From Sulfidibacterium sp036244975 (GTDB lineage Bacteria > Bacteroidota > Bacteroidia > Bacteroidales > F082), in NCBI GenBank assembly GCA_036244975.1, contig BTTE01000001.1:68833-132832 (forward strand): a stretch of 64,000 nt of DNA, written 5' to 3'. A program made the translations under genes and the position numbers. The notes under the pieces were generated by a model. That model made no database searches. It saw nothing but the letters and a program-made list of their open reading frames with translations, and was not told the DNA's origin. This document shows, one piece after another, positions 8,901 to 15,976 of the stretch. Every line of letters starts with the position of its first letter. Position 1 is the first letter of the stretch.

Positions 8901-9400
8901 GCGGGCTGGCGACCTTCCACATGGATTTTGTGGTTCTGATGACAGGCATCGGACTGGTATCGCTGGCCGGTGTGGTGGTGAACAATGCTATTGTTCTGAT
9001 TGATTATATCGGACTGGTAAAACTCCGCAAGAAAAAAGAAATGGGTATTGCCGAAGACGATGAACTCCCGATGGATATTGCCATGGAATGTATTGTGGTA
9101 GCCGGAAAAACACGGCTGCGTCCTGTTCTTCTTACTGCCATTACAACCGTATTGGGCTTGATTCCTCTGGCTGTGGGGCTGAACATCAACTTTATCACCC
9201 TGTTGAAAAACTTTAACCCGCAACTGTTCTTCGGAGGCGACAACACCGCATTTTGGGGTCCCATGTCGTGGACGGTAATTTTTGGCCTGACCTTTGCTAC
9301 TTTTCTGACACTGATTGTGGTCCCTTCTATGTATCACGCACTATATACCGGAAAGCTGGCCATGAAGCGCGTCTTCAAAAAAACCGGGCAGGCAGGATAA
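5960..9400 (+). CDS. RND multidrug efflux permease (HAE1/AcrB-like)
   Basis: Inner-membrane proton-driven exporter of hydrophobic or amphiphilic compounds; substrate unknown. The 1146 residues have the duplicated RND plan: TM1 near 28-46, a large periplasmic loop, TM2-6 near 348-500, TM7 near 590-615, a second loop and TM8-12 near 930-1135. The usual AspAsp pair of TM4 is Asp414-Asn415 (MLVDNAIVV). The position aligned with the conserved TM10 lysine of AcrB is Asn1008 (VVVNNAIVL). So only one of the classical proton-relay charges is kept. The insert between TM6 and TM7 carries two extra hydrophobic stretches (about 517-570). Last gene of the operon; a hairpin terminator follows. Confidence 0.93.
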   Translation: MNTKKEKTDKVIRDFKISTWALNNKNTVYLFTIATIIFGFIAYVALPKELYPDIKIPTVMVQTIYPGNPPVDMENLVTRPLEKQIESVKGIKKMTSISSQDASGIFVEFHTNVDIRKALDDIKDAVDKAKKDLPDDLPDDPQVTDIDVSEFPVINVNLSGNFSPGELKGFANDLKDEFESIYEVSKVNITGITDREVKIFLNPFKMAAMQVSFTDVENAVKFENMSISGGEAKIGKIDRSVRIIGEFKDPAQIANIIVKRDKGNIIYMRDIATVKYGFKERDSYSHLDKQPVVTLQIVKKSGENLLSTTSQVFQILKDARKSKLIPDNLKITITNDQSNQVKKQINNLENSIIMGIIFVVAILFLFLGTRNSLIVGFSIPMSMLMAFMVMGIAHYKINMMVLFALILALGMLVDNAIVVTENIYRFVQRGYPVKEAARQGVGEIAMPIISSTATTLAAFLPLVFWHSIIGEFMKFLPLTLIVVLTASLFNALVIVPVVFVDFYKPGDANSLPNTKRSLRLAGIFIILAIVAFVAKWNIVGSLLVAAVILGLLNLAFLTRLAIWFQKVFLVWLEETYLKFIRFAIRKNNSYWLIAGTFALMFLTIAFYFGSKPKVDFFPSTEPKLINVIAEMPISTDIRVSDSMMQVIQAKVYQLIQPDMNIVKSVLTVTGKGAVGQNEGFTSRGGAPNKGIITINFVEFQNRHGINTFTILRRLADTLVGKYPGVNISLEKQREGPAVGYPVNIEISGKEFSTLISLSDSIKSLINKQNIPGIEGLDMDLNVGKPELLVKINRDKARRFGLSTGQIGDAIRTALFGKDISDFKQGEDEYKIRMMLADKYRYNISDLMNQRITFRSQSSGKIIQVPVSAVADYEYGSTYGAITRIDRKRVITLHSNVMKGYNANEINAKLKKMLTGYSMPAGYKISFTGEQQSQADAANFLMRAMLIALALIMIILVSQFNSFVKPSIIMFSVILSTIGVFGGLATFHMDFVVLMTGIGLVSLAGVVVNNAIVLIDYIGLVKLRKKKEMGIAEDDELPMDIAMECIVVAGKTRLRPVLLTAITTVLGLIPLAVGLNINFITLLKNFNPQLFFGGDNTAFWGPMSWTVIFGLTFATFLTLIVVPSMYHALYTGKLAMKRVFKKTGQAG

Positions 9401-9413
9401 AGAAATGAATTCT

Positions 9414-9448
9414 CAAAAAAACCCCGCACGTAACGCCCGGGGTTTTTT
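9414..9448. terminator. Bidirectional terminator between the efflux operon and tRNA-Thr
   Basis: AAAAAACCCCG pairs with CGGGGTTTTTT around a short loop. The A-run and T-run on the two sides suit termination of both the plus-strand pump operon and the minus-strand tRNA transcript. Confidence 0.8.
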
Positions 9449-9451
9449 CAG

Positions 9452-9524
9452 AGCCTCCCATGGGACTCGAACCCACGACCTGCTCATTACGAGTGAGCTG
9501 CTCTGCCAGCTGAGCTAAGGAGGC
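9452..9524 (-). tRNA. tRNA-Thr (anticodon CGU)
   Basis: The 73-base cloverleaf on the minus strand has acceptor GCCTCCT/GGGAGGC (one G-U pair) and discriminator U. The D arm is GCTC/GAGC, and the anticodon stem GCTCA/TGAGC encloses the loop CTCGTAA, which gives anticodon CGU for ACG codons. The T arm is GTGGG-TTCGAGT-CCCAT. The 3' CCA is not encoded, as is common in Bacteroidota. A discriminator U is acceptable for threonine. Confidence 0.92.
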
Positions 9525-9541
9525 TTTTTTTCGATAATCAA

Positions 9542-9571
9542 CCCCGATAGTTATCGGGATGGTTATCGGGG
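9542..9571. repeat. CCCCGATA/TATCGGGG hairpin repeat
   Basis: CCCCGATA (9542-9549) can pair with TATCGGGG (9564-9571), or the inner copy CCCGATAGTTATCGGG (9543-9558) can fold on itself. The two hairpins are mutually exclusive. It resembles short intergenic CCCGATA-TATCGGG repeats found in many Bacteroidota genomes. It sits upstream of the tRNA and no function is assigned. Confidence 0.5.
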
Positions 9572-9718
9572 ACAAAGATAAAAGAAAGACGCAAATATCC
9601 TGACGGGAAATTTATAAACACCGGAAATTTGCTTTAAAATTATTTAACGTTTATCAAGTGCAGGATTTTATTATCTTGCGGCACTTTTTATTTTTAATCT
9701 TCAAAACGGCTAAAAGAA

Positions 9719-10684
9719 ATGAAAACAGTTGTAAAATCGGCCCTTCTTGTGGGGCTTATGATGTTTGGAATGGGGCTGTTCGCCCAATCGGTTACCGATG
9801 CCGGTAAAATATTTAACCAGGGAAACGCACAGTTCAAGGCAAAGGAATTCGGACAAGCTGTAAAATTGTACGAAAAAGCACTGAAGCTGAGCAAAACTAT
9901 TGGTCCTGACGCTGCTGATCTTCAGTCACAGGTAGAATCACAACTCACAACCTCCTATTTCTGGAATGGAATTTCTTTATACAAAAAGAGAGATTTTGAC
10001 CAGGCTGTTGACCAATTGAAAAAAGCCAAGGCTATGGCTGCTTCTATCAATAACGCAAAAATAAAGAACTACGCCCATATTTATATTGCCCGCGTTTATG
10101 CCTCAAAGGGAAATGCTCTTTTAAATCAGAAAAAGCCGGATGCTGCCGTGGTCCAATACGACTTAGCATTGAAAGAAGATTCCTCCTCTTACCAGGCTTA
10201 TTACGGGAAAAGCCTTGTGGCAAAAGAGAAAAAAGACATGACTACCATGATGGCCATGGTAGATAAAATTGGGAAAATTGCTACTACCAGTCCTAAAGCA
10301 GCTAAAGTTTATAACAATGCTAAATATATTACATTCACAACTTTACTCAATGCGGGCGCAGAACAGTTACAGGAAACGCATCCACAAAAAGCGCTGGAGT
10401 ATCTGACAGATGCCAAAAAGTACCATGCTGCTAATGCGGATATGTATTATTACACCGCACTGGCTAATGTAAGTCTGAAAAAATGGGACGCTGCTATTGC
10501 TGCTGCTAAAAAAGCGTTGAGCCTGCAAAAAATCGAAAAATCGGATATTTACTTTACGCTGGGACAGGCTTATCAGGGAAAAGGCGACAAAGCTGATGCC
10601 TGTAAAGCTTTCAAAAACGTATTGAAAGGACCCAATGTTGCTGCTGCCAAATATCAAATAAAACAGGTTTTAAAATGTGAATAG
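9719..10684 (+). CDS. Secreted tetratricopeptide-repeat protein
   Basis: A protein-interaction scaffold, probably periplasmic. The 321 residues start with a signal peptide (MKTVVKSALLVGLMMFGMGLFAQ, cleaved after FAQ). Several TPR units follow, with recognisable turns such as GNALLNQKKPDAAVVQYDLAL (about 139-159) and YYTALANVSLKKWDAAIAAAKKAL. A last unit near 279-305 is YFTLGQAYQGKGDKADACKAF. It is a monocistronic gene with a strong terminator behind it. No catalytic motif is present, and the partner is unknown. Confidence 0.8.
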   Translation: MKTVVKSALLVGLMMFGMGLFAQSVTDAGKIFNQGNAQFKAKEFGQAVKLYEKALKLSKTIGPDAADLQSQVESQLTTSYFWNGISLYKKRDFDQAVDQLKKAKAMAASINNAKIKNYAHIYIARVYASKGNALLNQKKPDAAVVQYDLALKEDSSSYQAYYGKSLVAKEKKDMTTMMAMVDKIGKIATTSPKAAKVYNNAKYITFTTLLNAGAEQLQETHPQKALEYLTDAKKYHAANADMYYYTALANVSLKKWDAAIAAAKKALSLQKIEKSDIYFTLGQAYQGKGDKADACKAFKNVLKGPNVAAAKYQIKQVLKCE

Positions 10685-10778
10685 TTTTGACAACTTCACC
10701 GGTAAGCTTGTTGAAATGATTTTTTTATCAACTTTTTATAGTACCTGAGATTTAGAAAATTTTCATTACGACCTTTCC

Positions 10779-10816
10779 AAAAAAGCCGCTCCGGAAAATC
10801 CGGAGCGGCTTTTTTC
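10779..10816. terminator. Strong bidirectional terminator
   Basis: A perfect stem of GCCGCTCCGGA with its complement around an AAA loop is flanked by A6 and T6. It separates the convergent TPR gene (ends 10684) and thiolase gene (ends 10836). Confidence 0.9.
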
Positions 10817-10835
10817 AATTTTAGAAAAGAAATTT

Positions 10836-12083
10836 TTATTCTCCTCTTTTGAAAACAATGGACGTAACGGTAACATCGTCGCCTCCCATGTTGATGGTCA
10901 GGCCATAAGGTCGGTCTTTGGAAATTTCGATTTGGGCTTTTCCGGCTTTTCCGGTGAGCTGTTGCCAAATGGTTACAGCCTGGTGCACGCCCGTTCCGCC
11001 CGTAGGATGCCCCCAACCGATAAGTCCGCCGGTAGTGTTGAACGGCAGCTCCCCGTTACGACCTGTTTTACCTTCGGCCACGTAATCGGCACCTTCACCT
11101 TTGGCTGCCAGTCCGAGGGCCTCCACAGCCAGAATACCCGCAATGGAAAAACAGTCGTGGGTTTCGACGGTTCCTACCTGATCGATAGTAATACCGGCAT
11201 TTTCCAGTGCCTGATGAGTAGCAAATTTAATGGTTTCCAGTTCGGTAAGATCCGTCGGGTCAGTGGTAATGTCACGAACGGCATGGCCGAATCCGATAAC
11301 TTCCACGGCATCTTTTTTATCCACGCCGATACGTTTCAGCCCTTCTTCGGAACAAATGGTAATTCCGGAAGCGCCATCAGAGACTTTTGAGCAATCGAGT
11401 ACGGTCAGATGATCGACGAAGGCTTTGCCATTGGGCTGCATTTTCAATGCCGTGGCGTAAGGATCCGGGGTGGTGTTGTGGAACTCCTGTGCCGTGGGGT
11501 CCAACCGGGCATTTTCGATGGCATTGGCATACCAGCGCGACATCCCTTTGCGGGTACGTTCGTAGCCATATTTTTCATAATAGGCTCCGGCTCTGTCGCT
11601 AAACTGTCCGGGAAAGAAATAGGCATGGCCGGATTTCCTTTTTTTAAACCAGCCCGCCAGCGCCAGAATGTCGGCTCCATAAATGGCTTTTACCGTATTT
11701 TGGACTTCAAAACCCAGCGATAAAACTACCTCAGATGTTTCAGCCAGTACCTGGCGTATCCCCGTTACCAACGAAAGGCCGCCCGAAGCACAGGCTCCTT
11801 CCACACGGACTGCCGGTTTCATGCTTAACTCTTTGTCAATCATCGGAATAAAACCATCCAAATGTCCCTGGCTGTTGAACCGTCCGGCCATAAAATTACC
11901 GATAACCGATTCGTCCACATTTTTGGCGCCGCCAATTTGTTTCAATACGCCTTGCCCGGCTTCTTTGATATAGTGTTCAATACCCGGACGGGGCTTTTTC
12001 GGGTTGAATTCCTTACGGCCGGTTCCCAGCGAAATGGTGTTGTAACCGGCAGTCATATATACTTTTCTTCTCAACTTTTTCAT
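10836..12083 (-). CDS. Thiolase family protein (acyl-CoA acyltransferase, SCP2/AtoB-like)
   Basis: Predicted to make or cleave acetoacetyl-CoA or longer 3-ketoacyl-CoA. The 415 residues carry the nucleophilic cysteine in EGACASGG (Cys98), a THDCFSIAG segment in place of the NEAF/HDAF motif, and GHPTGGTGVHQ near the C-terminus, which matches the conserved GHPxGxTG turn. The HDCF form points to the SCP2-thiolase branch rather than classical FadA. The order crotonase, 3-hydroxyacyl-CoA dehydrogenase, thiolase on one strand, 12 bases behind the dehydrogenase, supports a butyryl/crotonyl-CoA or fatty-acid role. Direction of flux is not decidable. Confidence 0.85.
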   Translation of the reverse strand: MKKLRRKVYMTAGYNTISLGTGRKEFNPKKPRPGIEHYIKEAGQGVLKQIGGAKNVDESVIGNFMAGRFNSQGHLDGFIPMIDKELSMKPAVRVEGACASGGLSLVTGIRQVLAETSEVVLSLGFEVQNTVKAIYGADILALAGWFKKRKSGHAYFFPGQFSDRAGAYYEKYGYERTRKGMSRWYANAIENARLDPTAQEFHNTTPDPYATALKMQPNGKAFVDHLTVLDCSKVSDGASGITICSEEGLKRIGVDKKDAVEVIGFGHAVRDITTDPTDLTELETIKFATHQALENAGITIDQVGTVETHDCFSIAGILAVEALGLAAKGEGADYVAEGKTGRNGELPFNTTGGLIGWGHPTGGTGVHQAVTIWQQLTGKAGKAQIEISKDRPYGLTINMGGDDVTVTSIVFKRGE

Positions 12084-12095
12084 GATGCAGATTTT

Positions 12096-13439
12096 TTAAT
12101 CGAAATAATTATTGATGGGACCATAAGCATGAAAAAAACCGGTAAGCATCACCGTATTTACATCGTCGCTGTTTTTGGCCACCTTGTCACTCACCAGTTT
12201 TTCGCCAATGGCTTTGGAACGTCTGCCGTAATTCACGGCTATTTGCGAACCCAGCGTACTCGTGGCTTTCAGGTCATTGAAAAACCGGGTAAAGACGTCA
12301 TCTTTATTTTTCATTCGTAGCGTAGCTTTCCAGGCAACAGCAGAGTCGGGCAGGTCGCCAAGCATTTCGTCACACTCTTCTTTAAAACTGTCTATATCCA
12401 CATACTCCTGTTTGTGGATATCCCAAACGGCCACCGGTTTTCCGCCTTTGTATTTCAGGAAACCATCTTTTTGCGCACCGCTGGAATACTGACCGCCTTT
12501 CACGCCCTGTTCCATCATTTTATCTAATAAATCGCTGTGCAACTCTTCGTCTTTCACGAAAGGATCCATAACATTCAGGATAAACTGCATCACATCAACA
12601 CCCACATAATCCATCAGCTGAAAAATGCCCATGGGACGGATAAGATACTCCTGTGTGATTTTATTTATCATATAAATGGCTTTGTAAAGCGGGATGTTTT
12701 TCTCTTTAGCCAACGTTTCGGCCTCTTTCATTCCGTGCAACCCGTCGCGCATAAAATGACCGTTACCAACGAATCCGGCAAAGTCGTTGGAGGGAACGAT
12801 AATTTTTCTCAGATTTTTGGCATAAGCATAAGCGAAATCAACTACTTCATCTTTGGTATTACCCGTGCGGATTAACTCTACAAGTCGCTGAACGGCAGGG
12901 GGGTTGTAAAAGTGGAATCCGATGATCCTGCCTTCTAATTTGGCTTCTTCATCAATCAGATGAATGGGCACCGAAGAGGTATTGGTGAAAAACCAAACAT
13001 CTTTGTCGTTGTTTTGTTTGATTTGTGAAAACAGTTTCACTTTCAACGAACGATTTTCGTTCACGGCTTCAAATACCAGATTAGACCGGTAGGCAACTTC
13101 CATAGCCGTTACCGGACGTACGATATTCATCACATCGAAGATGTATTCATCAATGATGTCGAAATTTTCGATAAGGTCGTTGCGGTCAGCGTACATTTTG
13201 CGCAGCCAAACCGTTTTCTTTTCGGCAATTTTACGAACCTGAGCCCGCAGGTAGCCCATCAGCCCTGCCAGTCCCTCGTCCGATACATCGATGGCGTTCA
13301 GCACAAAGGTCTTGCCTTTATTTTCCGGCAAGAGCGCACGGTCGGCCATTTCAACGGCGGTCAGCAGCAAAATACCGCTTCCCATTTTGCCGGCAGCGCC
13401 CAATACCGAAACATTTTGCAATCTTTCGTCGTAGGTCAT
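12096..13439 (-). CDS. 3-hydroxyacyl-CoA dehydrogenase
   Basis: NAD-dependent oxidation of 3-hydroxyacyl-CoA (or the reverse reduction of acetoacetyl-CoA). The N-terminal Rossmann loop is GAAGKMGSG (residues 14-22). TNTSSVPI and the catalytic-His segment GFHFYNPP follow, with Asn and Pro as in the family, then the C-terminal dimerisation domain (RPMGIFQLMDYVGVDV). At 447 residues it is longer than the usual 280-300. The extra length lies in an N-terminal insertion (about 30-120) and a C-terminal extension of about 120 residues. It is second in the CoA operon, 30 bases after the ParE toxin gene and 12 before the thiolase. Confidence 0.88.
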   Translation of the reverse strand: MTYDERLQNVSVLGAAGKMGSGILLLTAVEMADRALLPENKGKTFVLNAIDVSDEGLAGLMGYLRAQVRKIAEKKTVWLRKMYADRNDLIENFDIIDEYIFDVMNIVRPVTAMEVAYRSNLVFEAVNENRSLKVKLFSQIKQNNDKDVWFFTNTSSVPIHLIDEEAKLEGRIIGFHFYNPPAVQRLVELIRTGNTKDEVVDFAYAYAKNLRKIIVPSNDFAGFVGNGHFMRDGLHGMKEAETLAKEKNIPLYKAIYMINKITQEYLIRPMGIFQLMDYVGVDVMQFILNVMDPFVKDEELHSDLLDKMMEQGVKGGQYSSGAQKDGFLKYKGGKPVAVWDIHKQEYVDIDSFKEECDEMLGDLPDSAVAWKATLRMKNKDDVFTRFFNDLKATSTLGSQIAVNYGRRSKAIGEKLVSDKVAKNSDDVNTVMLTGFFHAYGPINNYFD

Positions 13440-13469
13440 ATTTGTTTTATTTTTGTGAGTTATTAATTT

Positions 13470-13787
13470 TTAAATTTTTTCTTTTAAAGCACCAGGGTAT
13501 TGCCGTGTATCAAAAACTGCTGAAACAACAATTTTATCTTCCCGAATGCAGTAAATTATTTTGTAGTTGTCCTGAACAAGATATCTGTATTCAAAAGGTC
13601 TATCTTGCAAAAGTGGTTCCATCTGACCGATATTTACAAATCCTACTTTCAATATATCTACTTTCTGTATAATTCTATCAACTTGTCTTTCTGCAATTTT
13701 CGATGAAATATCAGCGAGATAATCGTATAAAACCTGCAAATCATTTCTTGCCGGTAAGGTCCAAACGATTTCCCTCTTTTTTACCAT
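13470..13787 (-). CDS. ParE/RelE-family toxin
   Basis: A small basic protein of 105 residues with the ParE-like pattern WTLPARNDLQVLYDYLAD at the N-terminus, then RPFEYRYLVQDNYKIIYCIREDKIVVSAVFDTRQ, which is the central beta-sheet core of ParE/RelE toxins. ParE members poison gyrase and RelE members cleave mRNA on ribosomes; which applies here is not visible. The start overlaps the antitoxin gene by 7 bases, as is typical for type II modules. The pair lies inside the CoA operon between the crotonase and dehydrogenase genes. Confidence 0.85.
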   Translation of the reverse strand: MVKKREIVWTLPARNDLQVLYDYLADISSKIAERQVDRIIQKVDILKVGFVNIGQMEPLLQDRPFEYRYLVQDNYKIIYCIREDKIVVSAVFDTRQYPGALKEKI

Positions 13788-14008
13788 TTTTTAATTTCAT
13801 CTTTTAGTTCCGAATGGGAAATTGTTTTATTTTCCTCAAAAGCTTTTTCGGAAGCATCAATTTTTTCAAAAAATGCCTCTAAGGACATGGAAACATTCTT
13901 TTTCTTCCCGGATTTGGAAAGCAGCACATCAATTTTGCGCAAAAGTTGTTCATCGGAAGTTTGAATAATACGATGAATCAGCTGTAATTTTTCACTTTGA
14001 ATATCCAT
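13781..14008 (-). CDS. Antitoxin partner of the ParE/RelE toxin
   Basis: 75 residues when started at the ATG at 14008; the upstream ATG at 14032 would overlap the crotonase gene and is less likely. The N-terminal half (LQLIHRIIQTSDEQLLRKIDVLL) resembles short antitoxins that commonly precede ParE toxins in Bacteroidota. The acidic, lysine-rich tail (AFEENKTISHSELKDEIKKW) is typical of a toxin-wrapping segment. No helix-turn-helix is obvious. It lies 11 bases behind the crotonase stop. Confidence 0.8.
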   Translation of the reverse strand: MDIQSEKLQLIHRIIQTSDEQLLRKIDVLLSKSGKKKNVSMSLEAFFEKIDASEKAFEENKTISHSELKDEIKKW

Positions 14009-14019
14009 AATTTTTCTTT

Positions 14020-14799
14020 TTAGGAAGTCCACTCCGGCTTTCTCTTTTCAAGAAAAGCCTGCATACCTTCGCGGCCTTCGCTGTTGTCACCAAAAAGTGA
14101 ACCGAAAGCATGGGCTTCGAGGCCGGCACCTTCGTCCAAACTCATTTCATAGCCTCGCCGGACCACCTCTTTTACTTTTTTGATAGCCTGCGGGCCTTTG
14201 GAGGTGATGTTTTTGGCGATTTTCATCACTTCATCCATAAGTTCTTCCGGCTCCACCACTTTCTGCACCAGCCCTATTCGTAAAGCTTCATCGGCGCCAA
14301 TCATGTTGGCAGTCATCAGCAGATAAAGCGCATTGCCCATACCGGTAAGTCGCGACAGACGTTGGGTGCCGGCATATCCGGGAATCAATCCGAGATTTAC
14401 TTCGGGCTGGCCGAATTTGGCTTTGGTGCTGGCAATGCGGAAATCACAAGCCATGGTCAGCTCCATACCTCCTCCCAGGGCAAAGCCGTTGATGGCGGCA
14501 ATCACCGGAATGTCGAGTTTCTCAAAGCTGCGAAAAGTGTTCTGTCCGAGCCGCGAAAAAGCTTCTCCTTCAGCCTGGTTTTTGTTCACCATTTCGGCAA
14601 TGTCAGCACCGGCAACAAAGGCTTTTCCTTCACCGGTAATGACCACAACCTTCACCTTTTTGTTAACTTTTACCGAAGCCATAAGCTCGTCCATTTCTCT
14701 AAAAAACTGCGTGTTAAGCGCATTCATAGCCTTTGGGCGGGTAATGGTAACGAGCATAATGCCTTCTTCGAGTTTTGTCTGTAATATTTTGTTGTCCAT
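14020..14799 (-). CDS. Enoyl-CoA hydratase / crotonase
   Basis: Hydrates crotonyl-CoA or other 2-enoyl-CoA to the 3-hydroxyacyl form. The 259 residues match the crotonase fold: oxyanion-hole segments KAFVAGADI (59-67) and NGFALGGG (104-111), and both catalytic glutamates, Glu113 (GGGMELTMACD) and Glu133 (FGQPEVNLGLIPGYAG). It is the first gene of the minus-strand CoA operon and is followed by the toxin-antitoxin pair. The preserved EE pair argues for a true hydratase rather than an isomerase or decarboxylase. Confidence 0.92.
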   Translation of the reverse strand: MDNKILQTKLEEGIMLVTITRPKAMNALNTQFFREMDELMASVKVNKKVKVVVITGEGKAFVAGADIAEMVNKNQAEGEAFSRLGQNTFRSFEKLDIPVIAAINGFALGGGMELTMACDFRIASTKAKFGQPEVNLGLIPGYAGTQRLSRLTGMGNALYLLMTANMIGADEALRIGLVQKVVEPEELMDEVMKIAKNITSKGPQAIKKVKEVVRRGYEMSLDEGAGLEAHAFGSLFGDNSEGREGMQAFLEKRKPEWTS

Positions 14800-14817
14800 A
14801 TCATTTTTTTAAAGTTC

Positions 14818-14825
14818 CAAAGTTA
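14818..14825 (-). promoter_or_regulatory. Candidate -7 box for the CoA operon
   Basis: On the minus strand this reads TAACTTTG, matching TAnnTTTG, 18 bases before the crotonase ATG. I see no good -33 element. Confidence 0.4.
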
Positions 14826-14994
14826 AGAATTTTATACTGTTGCTTCTTAAACCTTAAGAATATTTCACAAATATGGAATCAGGACAAATAAGAGAGGAAG
14901 TGTGAAGTGCCTAAAGTTGGGAGGAAACTGTCATGACGATGAGAAAGGAATGGATGGGCAGGTTGGACACGAGCATCCACTCTTGCCAGTTAGT

Positions 14995-15447
14995 TTAGAA
15001 CACATCTTTGATTTCAAAAACCTGGCTGTTGAAAGTGAAAGTGTCTCCGGCTTTTTTACCCCGCATGGCTTGAAAAAAGGGAACTTTTGGTGAAATGGCA
15101 TAATAGGCCTCCCCATCGAGCATGATTTTCCCCAGCCCGACCGATACAAAAATTTTCTGTTTGTTGGTAATGACTATGGCGCCGAATTCAACGGTTGTAA
15201 TTTCTTTGTCCAGCGGAATTTTTTGCAACGTCACGAGAAGCGTATTTGCCTGGCTCAGTTGCTGTGCAAAAAGATTATTTTGGTTCATCAGTTTGGTACG
15301 ATACGGATCATAGCGGTCTTTGGGCGCACCATATTCGTTGGAGAGCCTGAGAGTTTCGTCCACTTCGTGTTGCAGTTCCGCTGCCGTCTCCTGTTGCCGG
15401 GTAATACACACCTCCAGCAACCTCTTTTTCAGTTCCATTTTACTCAT
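14995..15447 (-). CDS. GreA/GreB-family elongation factor-like protein
   Basis: 150 residues when started at the ATG at 15447 (MSKMELKK); the open frame upstream of it has no family resemblance. It has an N-terminal helical hairpin (about 5-75) with a coiled-coil pattern. A C-terminal FKBP-like GreA/B domain follows (TVEFGAIVITNKQKIFVSVGLG, then ISPKVPFFQAMRGKKAGDTF, where the last segment is the SPLGxAL...G...GD signature in altered form). It probably binds the RNA polymerase secondary channel. The tip residues that stimulate transcript cleavage (usually Asp/Glu) are not evident, so it may be a regulator of the Gfh/Rnk kind. Confidence 0.75.
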   Translation of the reverse strand: MSKMELKKRLLEVCITRQQETAAELQHEVDETLRLSNEYGAPKDRYDPYRTKLMNQNNLFAQQLSQANTLLVTLQKIPLDKEITTVEFGAIVITNKQKIFVSVGLGKIMLDGEAYYAISPKVPFFQAMRGKKAGDTFTFNSQVFEIKDVF

Positions 15448-15976
15448 GCGGGGGAAATTTAAAAAGCGAATATACGGAAAAATTGTGTTCGGGTTAAATT
15501 TGAGCGAAAAAACGAAATAATTTTTAATTGTAAAGACACTTCGGCGTGTGAAGCAATCTCCTCCAGCACAAGAGCAGTGCGTTAGTATCTTATCAATAAT
15601 ATTCGTGTATTTTTTGGCAGGAAATAACAAATCACAAAGGATCAAATATCAAATAAATTCCAATATCAAAATTATCAGAACTTCTCCGAGTTAAACTGCT
15701 CGTTTGGTATTTGAATTTTAGAAAATTGGAGCTTATTTGTAATTTGTTTTTTGAATATTGTCTTTTCCGGTTTATCCGGGTTAGGTAAAGAGATGGTTTC
15801 TTCACGCCTACCCACAGGCCGACGCCATGTTCATCGCCATGACGGGTTTTTCGTTTGAGCTTCAGGGGCACGCACGTCTTGGATCAGACGAAAAAACCGA
15901 ATGAGCATAAAGAGAAGCAGATTAGATATTCAGGCGGCCCAAAAATCAATATCTTTGCCCGCTAAATTGACTAAAG
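15448..15976. other. 529-bp intergenic region without a supported gene
   Basis: Two short open frames occur but show no family resemblance. The middle (15640-15760) is AT-rich text of the CAAATATCAAATAAATTCCAAT kind that recurs in Bacteroidota intergenic DNA. The stretch 15800-15900 is more GC-rich (around CAGGCCGACGCCATG) and looks like a relic of something else. A TATCTTTG box (15950-15957) close to the Mfd start may be its -7 element. Confidence 0.4.

Noticed and set aside
9375..9575. 66-codon minus-strand frame with text LAQLAEQLTRNEQVVGSSPM
   Set aside because: This is the standard translation shadow of a tRNA gene; the tRNA-Thr cloverleaf explains the sequence.
15632..15871. 79-codon minus-strand frame upstream of mfd
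   Set aside because: No family resemblance, low-complexity AT-rich second half, no start context.
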